A stretch of 64,000 nt of DNA from Zetaproteobacteria bacterium CG1_02_55_237 (GTDB lineage: Bacteria > Pseudomonadota > Zetaproteobacteria > Mariprofundales > Mariprofundaceae), in NCBI GenBank assembly GCA_001871195.1, contig MNXA01000053.1, forward strand, positions 1-64,000, read 5' to 3'. Both the position numbers and the translations under genes were made by a program. The notes beneath the pieces were generated by a model. That model was given only the letters and a program-made list of their open reading frames with translations, ran no database searches and was not told the origin of the DNA. Positions 52,946-61,399 of this stretch are shown here, one piece after another; positions within the stretch are counted from its first letter, which is position 1; each line of letters opens with the position of its first letter.

Positions 52946-54037
52946 ATGAAAACCATCGCGCGCTTGTTCCCCCCGCTTGCAGTCTGCCTGTTACTTACCC
53001 TGTTTGTTTCCGCATGTAGCGATAAGGATGAGACCACTAATAAATCACCGGTAAAGCCGGTGGTTGTGCTCAAGGCTTATGCCATTTCGCTTAGCGATCA
53101 GGTTGAGGCGCTTGGCACCGCGCAGGCCAACGAATCCATCACCATCACCGCAACGGTTGCCGGTAGACTTGAAGAAATCGCGTTTAACGATGGTCAGCAG
53201 GTGCATAAGGGTGATGTGATTGTCCGGCTCGATCAGGATGAGGAACGGGCCCAACTGGTTGCAGCCGAGGTACAACTGGCTGAGCACACACGCGAGGTAA
53301 AACGCCTGCAAACCCTGTTGGCCCGCAAGGCTGCTGCTACCCGCGAACTCGATGAGCGCAAAACACTGGCCGCTGTGACGGCCAGTAGCATTCAGCAGAT
53401 CAAGGCGCGCATCGACGAGCTCACCCTGAGAGCTCCGTTTGACGGCAAGGTGGGTATACGCCGGGTCAGCCCCGGTGCGCTGGTGCAGCCCGGGCAGGTG
53501 ATTGCCACCCTCGATGAGGTTGATCCGATTAAACTGGATTTCAGCATTCCAGCTACCATGCTGCAGGGCATGAAGCCTGGTGACCGGATCGAGGCACGCG
53601 CTGATTCGTTGGGCGAGCAGGTGTTCACCGGTGTGGTCAGCGCCACCGATTCTCGTATTGATCCGCTGACCCGCTCCATGTTGTTGCGCGCCATCATAGC
53701 CAATCCGGATGGCAGACTGATTCCCGGCATGCTGATGCGCGTCACGCTGCTGGCCAATGAACGTCAGGCCATGGTTGTGCCGGAGGAAAGCATCACCCAG
53801 AAACAGGATAAGCATTACATCACACTGGTCACGCCCGAGGGCAAGGCCGAACTGCGTGTCGTGCAGCCCGGTTTGCGCCGCGATGGTCTGGTTGAAATCA
53901 GGCAGGGGCTTGCTGCCGGCGAACGGGTTGTGGTGCGTGGCATGGGCTTTGTGAAGCCAGGGCAGGCGGTCAGCATCAGTGAAACATGGGATGAAATCCG
54001 AGACAGCCAGTTTCCGGCCCAGCATCAGGCCAAATAG
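52946..54037 (+). CDS. RND efflux membrane fusion protein
   Basis: Predicted 363-residue periplasmic adaptor and lipoprotein (lipobox VSAC near residue 25). It has the biotinyl-lipoyl half-motifs (TATVAGRLEEIAFNDGQQV and LRAPFDGKVGI), a helical hairpin (about 95-150), and a beta-barrel domain. It links the inner-membrane pump at 54094 to the outer-membrane channel at 57201. No Shine-Dalgarno sequence is seen. Confidence 0.92.
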   Translation: MKTIARLFPPLAVCLLLTLFVSACSDKDETTNKSPVKPVVVLKAYAISLSDQVEALGTAQANESITITATVAGRLEEIAFNDGQQVHKGDVIVRLDQDEERAQLVAAEVQLAEHTREVKRLQTLLARKAAATRELDERKTLAAVTASSIQQIKARIDELTLRAPFDGKVGIRRVSPGALVQPGQVIATLDEVDPIKLDFSIPATMLQGMKPGDRIEARADSLGEQVFTGVVSATDSRIDPLTRSMLLRAIIANPDGRLIPGMLMRVTLLANERQAMVVPEESITQKQDKHYITLVTPEGKAELRVVQPGLRRDGLVEIRQGLAAGERVVVRGMGFVKPGQAVSISETWDEIRDSQFPAQHQAK

Positions 54038-54093
54038 ACAGTCCATGTCCGACACCGTCTTTTTGATGACTCAGCCTCTGAAGGAGCATATGC

Positions 54094-57000
54094 ATGTGGC
54101 TGTCTGATACCAGCGTTCGACGCCCTGTTCTTGCACTGGTGCTGAATCTGCTGATTGTGGTATTCGGTATACTTTCCTTCACCCATCTTCCCCTGCGCGA
54201 ATACCCTGATATCGATCCGCCCATCGTTTCCATTACCACCGATTATCCCGGTGCAGCTGCCAACGTGGTCGAAACACGTATTACCGAGACTATCGAGGAT
54301 CGCATTGCCGGTATTGAAGGCATACGCTCTATTACTTCCAAAAGCAGCGATGGACGCTCGGATATCTCCATCCGTTTTAACATCAGTCGCGATATCGATG
54401 CCGCCGCAAACGATATCCGCGACCGTGTCTCGCGCATCATGGACAACCTGCCGGACGGTGCAGATCCGCCCGACATCCGCAAAACAGATGCTGATGAACG
54501 GGTCATCATGTGGCTGAACCTGACCGGTGAAGGCATGTCGACCATGGAAATATCGGACTATGCCAAACGCTATGTCATCGATCGCTTTTCGGCCCTCGAT
54601 GGCGTGGCCAGGGCGCGTGTTGGTGGCGGTGAGGAACAGTCGCTGCGCATCTGGCTGGATCGCAACAAACTGGCCGCCTTTGGCCTGACGGTAACGGATA
54701 TCGAACTGGCGCTACGGCAGGAGAACGTGGAACTGCCGGCCGGCATTCTCGAATCGAAGAAGCGCGACTTCACGGTGCGCCTGCTGCGCAGCTATCGCAG
54801 CACCGATGATTTCCGCCAACTGGTTCTCAGGCAGGGGGGGGATGGCTATCTGGTGCGTCTGGGCGATGTGGCACGCATTGAAATCGCTGCCATTGAAAAG
54901 CGCAGCACCCTGCGCGGCAACGGCATTCCCATGGTCGGTATCGGTATCGTCAAACAGTCCAAGGGTAATACGCTGGCTGTAGCACGCTTGGCCAAACAGG
55001 AAATGGAGCGCGTCAATGAAGTGTTGCCGCCGAATATGCGCATGGAGCAGAGCTTCGACTCCAGCGTGTTTATCGACAATGCCATCGATGAGGTCTACAA
55101 AACCCTGTTTATCGCCGTGCTGCTCGTTGTGCTGGTGATTTACCTGTTCTTGGGCAATGTTCGGGCCATGCTGGTGCCGGCCGTGACAGTGCCGATTTCG
55201 CTGATTGGCACCTTTATCGTGCTGTTTGCTTTGGGCTATACCATCAATCTGTTGACCCTGCTGGCGCTTGTGCTGGCCATCGGTCTGGTGGTGGACGATG
55301 CCATTGTGGTGATTGAAAACATTCACCGCCGCATCGAACTCGGTGAGCCGAAACTGGTTGCGGCGTTCCGTGGAACAAGGCAGGTCGGCTTTGCGGTCAT
55401 TGCCACCACAGCCGTACTGGTCGCGGTGTTCGTGCCCATTACCTTTATGGAGGGCGATACAGGTCGCCTGTTCAGCGAGTTTGCCGTGACCCTCACGGCT
55501 GCGGTCATCTTTTCCAGCTTTGCCGCTCTGACTGTGGGGCCGATGATGGCCTCCAAACTGCTTGATGCGCGCGGCGAGAGCAATCGCTTCACGCATGCCA
55601 TCGACAGCAGCTTTATACGCATGCGCGAATCCTACCTGCGCACTCTGGAACGCAGCCTCAAACACCCTTTAGTCGCCATTCTGCTTGTGATCGGCATGGT
55701 GCTTGTCGCCGTGCTGCTGCTGCGCGCCATTCCTCAGGAGTATTCACCCAAGGAAGACCGTGGTGTGTTTTACATCATGATCAAGGGTCCGGAAGGCGCT
55801 TCCTATCAGTATGTGCGCGAACATATGGATGAAGTCGAACGGCGGCTGATGCCGTTTACCGAAAGCGGCGAATTCCAGCGTCTGCTGATGCGTGCGCCGG
55901 GCAGCTTCGGTGCTACCGCTAATTTCAGCGATGCGCGCGGTATCGTGGTTCTGAGCCACTGGAATACCGGCCGCAAGCCTATCGGCTATTACCTCGATCA
56001 GGTGAAGAAACTCACTGCCGACATGCCAGGCGTGCGTGTGTTCAGCATTGTGCGTCAGGCCTTCGGGGGCGGTGAGGCCAAGCCCGTACAGTTTGTTTTG
56101 GGTGGTCCGACCTATGACGATCTGGCCGAATGGCGCGATATCATGATGGCCAAGGCGAGCGGCAATCCGGGGCTGATCGGTCTGGACCACGACTACGACG
56201 AAACAAAACCGCAGATCGGCCTGACCATCCGCCGTGATCGTGCCGATGCGCTCGGTGTATCGGTGCAGGATATCAACCACACGCTGGAAACCCTGATGGG
56301 TACGCGTCGGGTGACCACATTCATTGATCGCGGCAAGGAATACGATGTGGTGCTGGAAAGCGAGAAAGCACTCAAGCAGAGCCCTGCAGATATTGAAAAC
56401 ACCTGGGTTCGATCCGGGCGTAGCGGCCAGCTTATTCCCTTGTCCAATCTCGTCGATATCCGTGAGTTTGCCGGCAGCAACACACTCAATCGCTACAACC
56501 GTCAGCGGGCCATTACCCTGGAAGCCAATCTGGCCGACGGATACTCGTTGGGCGAGGCGCTGAACTATTTGCAGGGCCTGGTGCGCAACGATCTTCCACC
56601 CGGCGCCACCATCGATTACAAGGGCCCGTCGCAGGACTTTATCGACAGCGGCTCATCGATGTATCTGGTCTTTGCACTGGCCCTGATGGTGGTGTTTCTT
56701 GTGCTGGCCGGCCAGTTCGAGAGCTTCATTCATCCCCTGATTATCATGCTCACCGTGCCGCTGGCCATCACGGGCGCTCTCGCGGCTCTATGGTTGGCTG
56801 GCATGAGTCTGAATATCTACAGCCAGATCGGCCTGATCATCCTCATCGGTATTGCTGCCAAGAACGGCATCCTGATCGTCGAGTTCATCAATCAGCTGCG
56901 TGACGAAGGTGTTGAGTTCCACGCAGCCATTCTCAATGCCTCCGGCAAGCGTCTGCGTCCGATCATCATGACTGCGCTGACCACAGCCATGGGTGCATTA

Positions 57001-57204
57001 CCCCTGATTCTTTCCTCTGGGGCCGGTGCGGAGACCCGACTGGTGATAGGCACGGTGATCATGTCCGGAGTAGTCGTTACCACCTTCTTCACGCTGTTTA
57101 TCGTGCCGGTGATGTACCGTGTGTGGTCGCAGCACACCTCATCCCCCAAGGCCACCGGCCGCATGCTGGAGGCCCAGTTGAAGGAATACGAGGAGAAGGT
57201 ATGA
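54094..57204 (+). CDS. RND multidrug efflux transporter
   Basis: Predicted 1036 residues, the AcrB/MdtC class: 12 transmembrane segments with two large periplasmic loops. The proton-relay Asp pair is present in IGLVVDDAIVVIENIHRR (near residue 405). The N-terminus WLSDTSVRRPVLALVLNLLI resembles the VexD/MdtBC/MexK branch more than AcrB. GAAGGAG precedes the ATG. Substrate not predictable. Confidence 0.93.
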   Translation: MWLSDTSVRRPVLALVLNLLIVVFGILSFTHLPLREYPDIDPPIVSITTDYPGAAANVVETRITETIEDRIAGIEGIRSITSKSSDGRSDISIRFNISRDIDAAANDIRDRVSRIMDNLPDGADPPDIRKTDADERVIMWLNLTGEGMSTMEISDYAKRYVIDRFSALDGVARARVGGGEEQSLRIWLDRNKLAAFGLTVTDIELALRQENVELPAGILESKKRDFTVRLLRSYRSTDDFRQLVLRQGGDGYLVRLGDVARIEIAAIEKRSTLRGNGIPMVGIGIVKQSKGNTLAVARLAKQEMERVNEVLPPNMRMEQSFDSSVFIDNAIDEVYKTLFIAVLLVVLVIYLFLGNVRAMLVPAVTVPISLIGTFIVLFALGYTINLLTLLALVLAIGLVVDDAIVVIENIHRRIELGEPKLVAAFRGTRQVGFAVIATTAVLVAVFVPITFMEGDTGRLFSEFAVTLTAAVIFSSFAALTVGPMMASKLLDARGESNRFTHAIDSSFIRMRESYLRTLERSLKHPLVAILLVIGMVLVAVLLLRAIPQEYSPKEDRGVFYIMIKGPEGASYQYVREHMDEVERRLMPFTESGEFQRLLMRAPGSFGATANFSDARGIVVLSHWNTGRKPIGYYLDQVKKLTADMPGVRVFSIVRQAFGGGEAKPVQFVLGGPTYDDLAEWRDIMMAKASGNPGLIGLDHDYDETKPQIGLTIRRDRADALGVSVQDINHTLETLMGTRRVTTFIDRGKEYDVVLESEKALKQSPADIENTWVRSGRSGQLIPLSNLVDIREFAGSNTLNRYNRQRAITLEANLADGYSLGEALNYLQGLVRNDLPPGATIDYKGPSQDFIDSGSSMYLVFALALMVVFLVLAGQFESFIHPLIIMLTVPLAITGALAALWLAGMSLNIYSQIGLIILIGIAAKNGILIVEFINQLRDEGVEFHAAILNASGKRLRPIIMTALTTAMGALPLILSSGAGAETRLVIGTVIMSGVVVTTFFTLFIVPVMYRVWSQHTSSPKATGRMLEAQLKEYEEKV

Positions 57205-58631
57205 GCAGGCATTATCTGCCCTGTGCGCTTCTCCTTCTGGGTCTGAGCGGCTGTGTCCTCGGGCCGGATTATCAGCGTCCGGAATCAAGCTATGACGAGC
57301 AGTGGCAGAGCCAGTTGAATACTTCCGTCTCTTCACAGCCAGCCCAGGCTGAGGTGTGGTGGCAGCAGTTAAACGATCCGCTGCTTAGCGAGTTGATTAA
57401 AGGTGCCATGCAACAGAATCGCGATCTGGCTGTGGCTCTGGCCAATATCGAGCGGGCGAGGGCACTGCGTCGTGTTGCCGGCAGCGGCTATTACCCGACC
57501 CTTGATGCCTCCGGTTCCGGCAGTCGAAGCCGTTTCTCAAGGCAAACAGGCTTCGGTGCCAATACCGGTACACGTAACACATTCTCCGCATCGCTGGATG
57601 CCAGCTGGGAGCTGGATTTGTTCGGTCGAACGCGCCGTGCAGTCGAGGCGGCCGATGCGCAGATTCAGGCCAGTGAAGCCGTGCAACAAGGGATGATGCT
57701 GTCCGTTGTTGCCGAGCTGGCCACCAGCTATTTCGAGGCGCGTGGTCTGCAACGTCAGCTTGCCGTGACAGAACGCGACATCGAACTGCTGAGCGAGGTG
57801 GAAGAGATTGCCCGTGCGCAATCCGAGCTTGGTGTAACCACCGAGCTGGATCTGACGCGCGCGCGCGGCGAGCGGGAAACTTACGAGGCAAGCCTGCCCA
57901 ATCTGGAGGCGGAGATTGCCGCACGCATCTATCGCATTTCCGTGCTTACCGGTCAGTCGCCGGAGTTTCATGCCAAAGCACTGCGCGAAAGTCGGCCCTT
58001 ACCCATGCCGCCCGATGCCGTGCCTGTGGGCCTGCGCTCGGACATTCTCAAGCGTCGTCCGGATGTACAGCAGGCGGAACGTGAACTGGCTGCAGCCACA
58101 GCCGGTATCGGCGTAGCCAAGGCCGATCTGTTCCCAAAATTTTCATTGACCGGATCCATCGGTTCGAGTGCGCGTGTATTCAGTGATCTGTTCACCCCGG
58201 CCACGCTTACCCGCACGATCGGCGGTGCGCTCGGCTGGCCGGTGTTTGCCGGCGGTTCGCTGACTGCCGGTGTCGATGTCGCCGAGGCAGATACACGCGC
58301 AGCCTTTGCCCGTTACGAGCAGAGCGTCTTGTTGGCTCTGGAGGATGGCGAGGCATCGCTGATGCGCTATGGCAAGGAATGGCAGACGCTCAAGCGCTTG
58401 CAGAGTGCCGAAGCCACGCGACAGCAGGCTTTTGAAATCGCCCGCCTGCGTTATGAAGCAGGGGAGGAGAATTTCCTTGTCATTCTCGATGCGGAAAGAG
58501 CGTTGATCGCCACACGCAACGACATCATCAGCAGCGAAACACGCATCCTTACCGGCCTTGCCCAGCTCTACAAAGCCCTCGGCGGTGGCTGGCAACCGGT
58601 TGATGAGGTGCTTGGAGAAGCGCATCCCTGA
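57201..58631 (+). CDS. RND outer-membrane factor lipoprotein (NodT/OprM family)
   Basis: Predicted 476 residues, lipobox LSGC (Cys17) followed by VLGPDYQRPE, the NodT hallmark. Two outer-membrane-efflux domains follow, with repeated alpha-barrel strands (DASWELDLFGRTRRAVEAAD; LGWPVFAGGSLTAGVDVAEA). The start overlaps the transporter stop (ATGA); the frame above it lies in that gene. It completes the tripartite system. Confidence 0.92.
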   Translation: MSRHYLPCALLLLGLSGCVLGPDYQRPESSYDEQWQSQLNTSVSSQPAQAEVWWQQLNDPLLSELIKGAMQQNRDLAVALANIERARALRRVAGSGYYPTLDASGSGSRSRFSRQTGFGANTGTRNTFSASLDASWELDLFGRTRRAVEAADAQIQASEAVQQGMMLSVVAELATSYFEARGLQRQLAVTERDIELLSEVEEIARAQSELGVTTELDLTRARGERETYEASLPNLEAEIAARIYRISVLTGQSPEFHAKALRESRPLPMPPDAVPVGLRSDILKRRPDVQQAERELAAATAGIGVAKADLFPKFSLTGSIGSSARVFSDLFTPATLTRTIGGALGWPVFAGGSLTAGVDVAEADTRAAFARYEQSVLLALEDGEASLMRYGKEWQTLKRLQSAEATRQQAFEIARLRYEAGEENFLVILDAERALIATRNDIISSETRILTGLAQLYKALGGGWQPVDEVLGEAHP

Positions 58632-58645
58632 TTGAGCATGTCCTG

Positions 58646-58670
58646 AGAGGCCCGTACATACGGCCTCTTT
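58646..58670 (+). terminator. Putative terminator of the RND operon
   Basis: AGAGGCC (58646-58652) pairs with GGCCTCT (58662-58668), with the inner GTA/TAC adding pairs, and a short TTT follows. The T-run is poor, so termination may be partial. Confidence 0.5.
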
Positions 58671-58784
58671 CCGACCAGTTCATCTATATCTGGACCAATT
58701 CAACCGAACTTCTGAGGCTTTTCCTATGCATGAAGGCCGGGACTTGTCCTATGGCCCTCATCGCCCTATGCTTCGGCGCGTTGA

Positions 58785-58808
58785 AAGTGAGCCGCGGCTC
58801 GCTTTTTT
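58785..58808 (+). terminator. Terminator-like hairpin in the rimP leader
   Basis: AAAGTGAGCC and GGCTCGCTTT (58785-58804) form a ten-base stem followed by a T-run, ending 16 bases before the rimP GTG start and partly before its AAGGAGG site. Many bacteria keep such a hairpin here (the rimP leader motif), thought to be an attenuator of the nusA-infB operon. Confidence 0.7.
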
Positions 58809-58824
58809 TGTTTAAGGAGGATCG

Positions 58825-59334
58825 GTGGAAGGTCGTATTGCAGAATTGGTGGCACCCATTGCCGAAGAGCTTGGTCTTGAGGTTCTCAAGGTCAGCCTGT
58901 CGGGAAGCCATCAGCATCGCCTGCTCAAGGTGGTGGTGGATGCTGCAGGCGGTGTTCCGTTTGATTCGATTGCACGCATCAGTCGTGGTCTTTCACTGCA
59001 ACTTGATGCCGAAGATCTGATAGACGGGCGTTACCGTCTGGAAGTGACCTCGCCGGGTCTGGACTGGCCGCTGACGACTGAAGCGGATTTCCGCAGGCAT
59101 GAAGGTGAATTGCTCAAGGTGTCGTTTACCGATGGTACGACCCTGAGTGGAGAGAATCTCGGTCCCTGCGAGAACGGTGTTCGCATCGCTCTTGAGAAGG
59201 GCGGCGAAAGGCTCGTCGATATGGGTGAGGTTGCCAGAATTGTACGCACGGTTGACTGGAAGCGCGTCACCGGTGGCGGAAAGATGGATGGATTTAAGGA
59301 TGATGACGAAACAAGTGAGGATGTGATTGGATGA
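58825..59334 (+). CDS. rimP: Ribosome maturation factor RimP
   Basis: RimP, 169 residues, assists 30S subunit assembly. Two small domains: N-terminal (LGLEVLKVSLSGSHQHRLLK; then GVPFDSIARISRGLS) and C-terminal SH3-like (YRLEVTSPGLDWPL, an RYxLEVSSPGLDRPL-type motif). GTG start with AAGGAGG. Overlaps nusA by four bases. Confidence 0.93.
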   Translation: MEGRIAELVAPIAEELGLEVLKVSLSGSHQHRLLKVVVDAAGGVPFDSIARISRGLSLQLDAEDLIDGRYRLEVTSPGLDWPLTTEADFRRHEGELLKVSFTDGTTLSGENLGPCENGVRIALEKGGERLVDMGEVARIVRTVDWKRVTGGGKMDGFKDDDETSEDVIG

Positions 59335-60797
59335 ATGCTCAAATGTTGCAGGTTGCTGAAGCTGTTGCCCGCGAAAAGGGTGTGGATGAGGATCTGGTCA
59401 TTGAGGCCATGGAACAGGCCATCAAAACGGCCGCCCGCCGCACTTACGGGGAAAAAGACGTTGAGGCCAAACTCAACCGCGAGACTGGCGACATGGATCT
59501 TTTCCATGTGCGCACCGTGGTTGAAGAGGTTGAGGACGAACTGAATGAACTGAGTCTGGAGCAGGCCCGCGAACTGGACCCGAAGGCTGAAATCGGCACA
59601 CAGTTCAGGGAGAGTCTGCCAGCCATCGAGCTGGGGCGTATTGCTGCCCAGACGGCCAAGCAGGTACTCAACCAGAAGATTCGCGAAGCCGAACGTGATC
59701 GCGTGGTCGCAGAATACGAGCCGCGCGTCGGCGAGTTGATCACCGGTATCGTCAAGCGCGTCGAGCGTGGCAATATGTATGTCGATCTCGGTCGCGGTGA
59801 GGCTGTGATGTATCGCGAGGATTTACTGCCGCGTGAGTCGTATCGTCAGGGCGACCGGGTACGTGCCTATCTGCGCGAAGTGCGCAATCAGCCGAAGGGA
59901 CCACTGGTGTTCATTTCCCGTTCCGATGCCGGCATGGTGCAGCGCCTTTTCGAGCAGGAAGTCCCCGAGGTACAGGACGGTCTGGTGGTGATTCAGGCGA
60001 TTGCCCGCGATCCGGGTTCGCGCACCAAGATGGCGGTTATTTCCAACGATTCCGGTATTGATCCGGTTGGCGCCTGCGTCGGTATGCGCGGTGCACGTGT
60101 GCAGGCTGTGGTGAATGAGTTGCACGGCGAGAAGATTGATATCATCGAATGGACCCCGGATACGGTCAGCTTTGTGGTTAATGCGCTGGCCCCGGCAGAA
60201 ATCGAGCGCGTGCTGGTCGATGAAGACAGCAACACCATTGAGGTTGCCGTTGCCGAGGATCAGTTGGCTATCGCCATCGGTCGGCGAGGTCAGAACGTGC
60301 GTCTGGCTTCCGAACTGACCGGCTGGAAGATTGAAATCATGACCGCAGGCGAAGAGCGTAAGAAGCGCGTCGAGGAATTCGATGCGGCACGTCAGGTCTT
60401 CGAGGAATGCCTCGATATCGACGAAGGATTTGCCACATTGCTGTGCAATGAAGGTTTCCTCTCGCTGGAAAACCTGGCCTATTGCAGTCAGGAAGAGCTG
60501 ATTGCCATTGAAGGTCTTGACGAAGATACCGCACACGAATTGCAGAACCGGGCTCGCAACTACCTGTTGCAGCAGGAACTGGGCAGGCCGGAAGCGGCGG
60601 AAATCGAGGACAGCCTGTTAGCGCTGGAAGGCGTGAGCAGAGAGCTGGCAGCCGAGTTGGCAATCCGTGGAATCGGTACGGCTGAGGCGCTGGCCGATGC
60701 AGCTGTGGACGACTTGACCGGCATTGAACATGCCAGCCATGAGCAGCTTGAAGCATTGATTATTGCGGCCCGTGAGGCCTGCGGCTGGTTTGACTGA
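59331..60797 (+). CDS. nusA: Transcription termination/antitermination factor NusA
   Basis: NusA, 488 residues: N-terminal RNA-polymerase-binding domain (1-125), S1 (about 135-200), two KH domains (about 230-340, DPVGACVGMRGARVQAVVNE; AIGRRGQNVRLASELTGW), and two C-terminal acidic AR repeats (about 360-485), the gammaproteobacterial type. Confidence 0.95.
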   Translation: MNAQMLQVAEAVAREKGVDEDLVIEAMEQAIKTAARRTYGEKDVEAKLNRETGDMDLFHVRTVVEEVEDELNELSLEQARELDPKAEIGTQFRESLPAIELGRIAAQTAKQVLNQKIREAERDRVVAEYEPRVGELITGIVKRVERGNMYVDLGRGEAVMYREDLLPRESYRQGDRVRAYLREVRNQPKGPLVFISRSDAGMVQRLFEQEVPEVQDGLVVIQAIARDPGSRTKMAVISNDSGIDPVGACVGMRGARVQAVVNELHGEKIDIIEWTPDTVSFVVNALAPAEIERVLVDEDSNTIEVAVAEDQLAIAIGRRGQNVRLASELTGWKIEIMTAGEERKKRVEEFDAARQVFEECLDIDEGFATLLCNEGFLSLENLAYCSQEELIAIEGLDEDTAHELQNRARNYLLQQELGRPEAAEIEDSLLALEGVSRELAAELAIRGIGTAEALADAAVDDLTGIEHASHEQLEALIIAAREACGWFD

Positions 60798-60810
60798 TTC
60801 ATCGGAGATA

Positions 60811-61392
60811 ATGCAGCGCAGTTGTCTGGCCTGCCGAAAGCAGACAGACAAGGCGACTTTGCTGCGCATTGTTGTCGATGAGGACGGGCAGGTTTGGCCC
60901 GATGTGTTGCAAAAAGCTCCCGGGCGGGGCGCTTATGTGTGTTGGCAGAGCAAGTGTCTGTCGCACATCCATGAGCGGCAGTTTGTCCGGGCCTGGAAGG
61001 GACGGCAGATAGCAGACGGGCAGGCGGCATTGTTGCAGGAGCGTGCTTCATCGGCGGTTTTGCAGTTATGCAGACAGGGTTTCCGACGCTTGCGCAGTGC
61101 GCTTAGTATTGGCCGGGATGCAGTGATGCATCGCATGTGGGACAAGGCACCGATGCTGGTGCTGCTTGCTTCCAATGCCGGAGCAGCGTTGCACCGGCAG
61201 ATAGAGGATGCCTGTGGTAAAAGACAGGCAACAGGATTGAAAACGACGCTTGTTATTTTTGGCGATTCGGCAACACTGAGTGACATCGTTGAACGGGATG
61301 TTGTTTCGGTGCTTGCACTGAATGATTCGCCGGCATGCGCAAGCTTGCGACAATATTGTCTGTATTACAGGCAATTACGCGAAACGGAGTAG
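60811..61392 (+). CDS. ylxR: YlxR (DUF448) family RNA-binding protein with L7Ae-like tail
   Basis: Predicted 193 residues. The YlxR domain is N-terminal (RSCLACRKQ; PGRGAYVCWQ). The second half resembles the L7Ae-like domain that in some bacteria is fused to YlxR (APMLVLLASNAGAALHRQ). Between nusA and infB, as is standard. ATG 60811 has GGAG very close; a TTG at 60790 overlapping nusA is an alternative. Confidence 0.8.
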   Translation: MQRSCLACRKQTDKATLLRIVVDEDGQVWPDVLQKAPGRGAYVCWQSKCLSHIHERQFVRAWKGRQIADGQAALLQERASSAVLQLCRQGFRRLRSALSIGRDAVMHRMWDKAPMLVLLASNAGAALHRQIEDACGKRQATGLKTTLVIFGDSATLSDIVERDVVSVLALNDSPACASLRQYCLYYRQLRETE

Positions 61393-61399
61393 TAAACAG

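Noticed and set aside
54712-55665. Antisense 317-codon frame opposite the RND transporter
   Set aside because: His/Gln-rich translation with no motif, mirrored from a well conserved gene.
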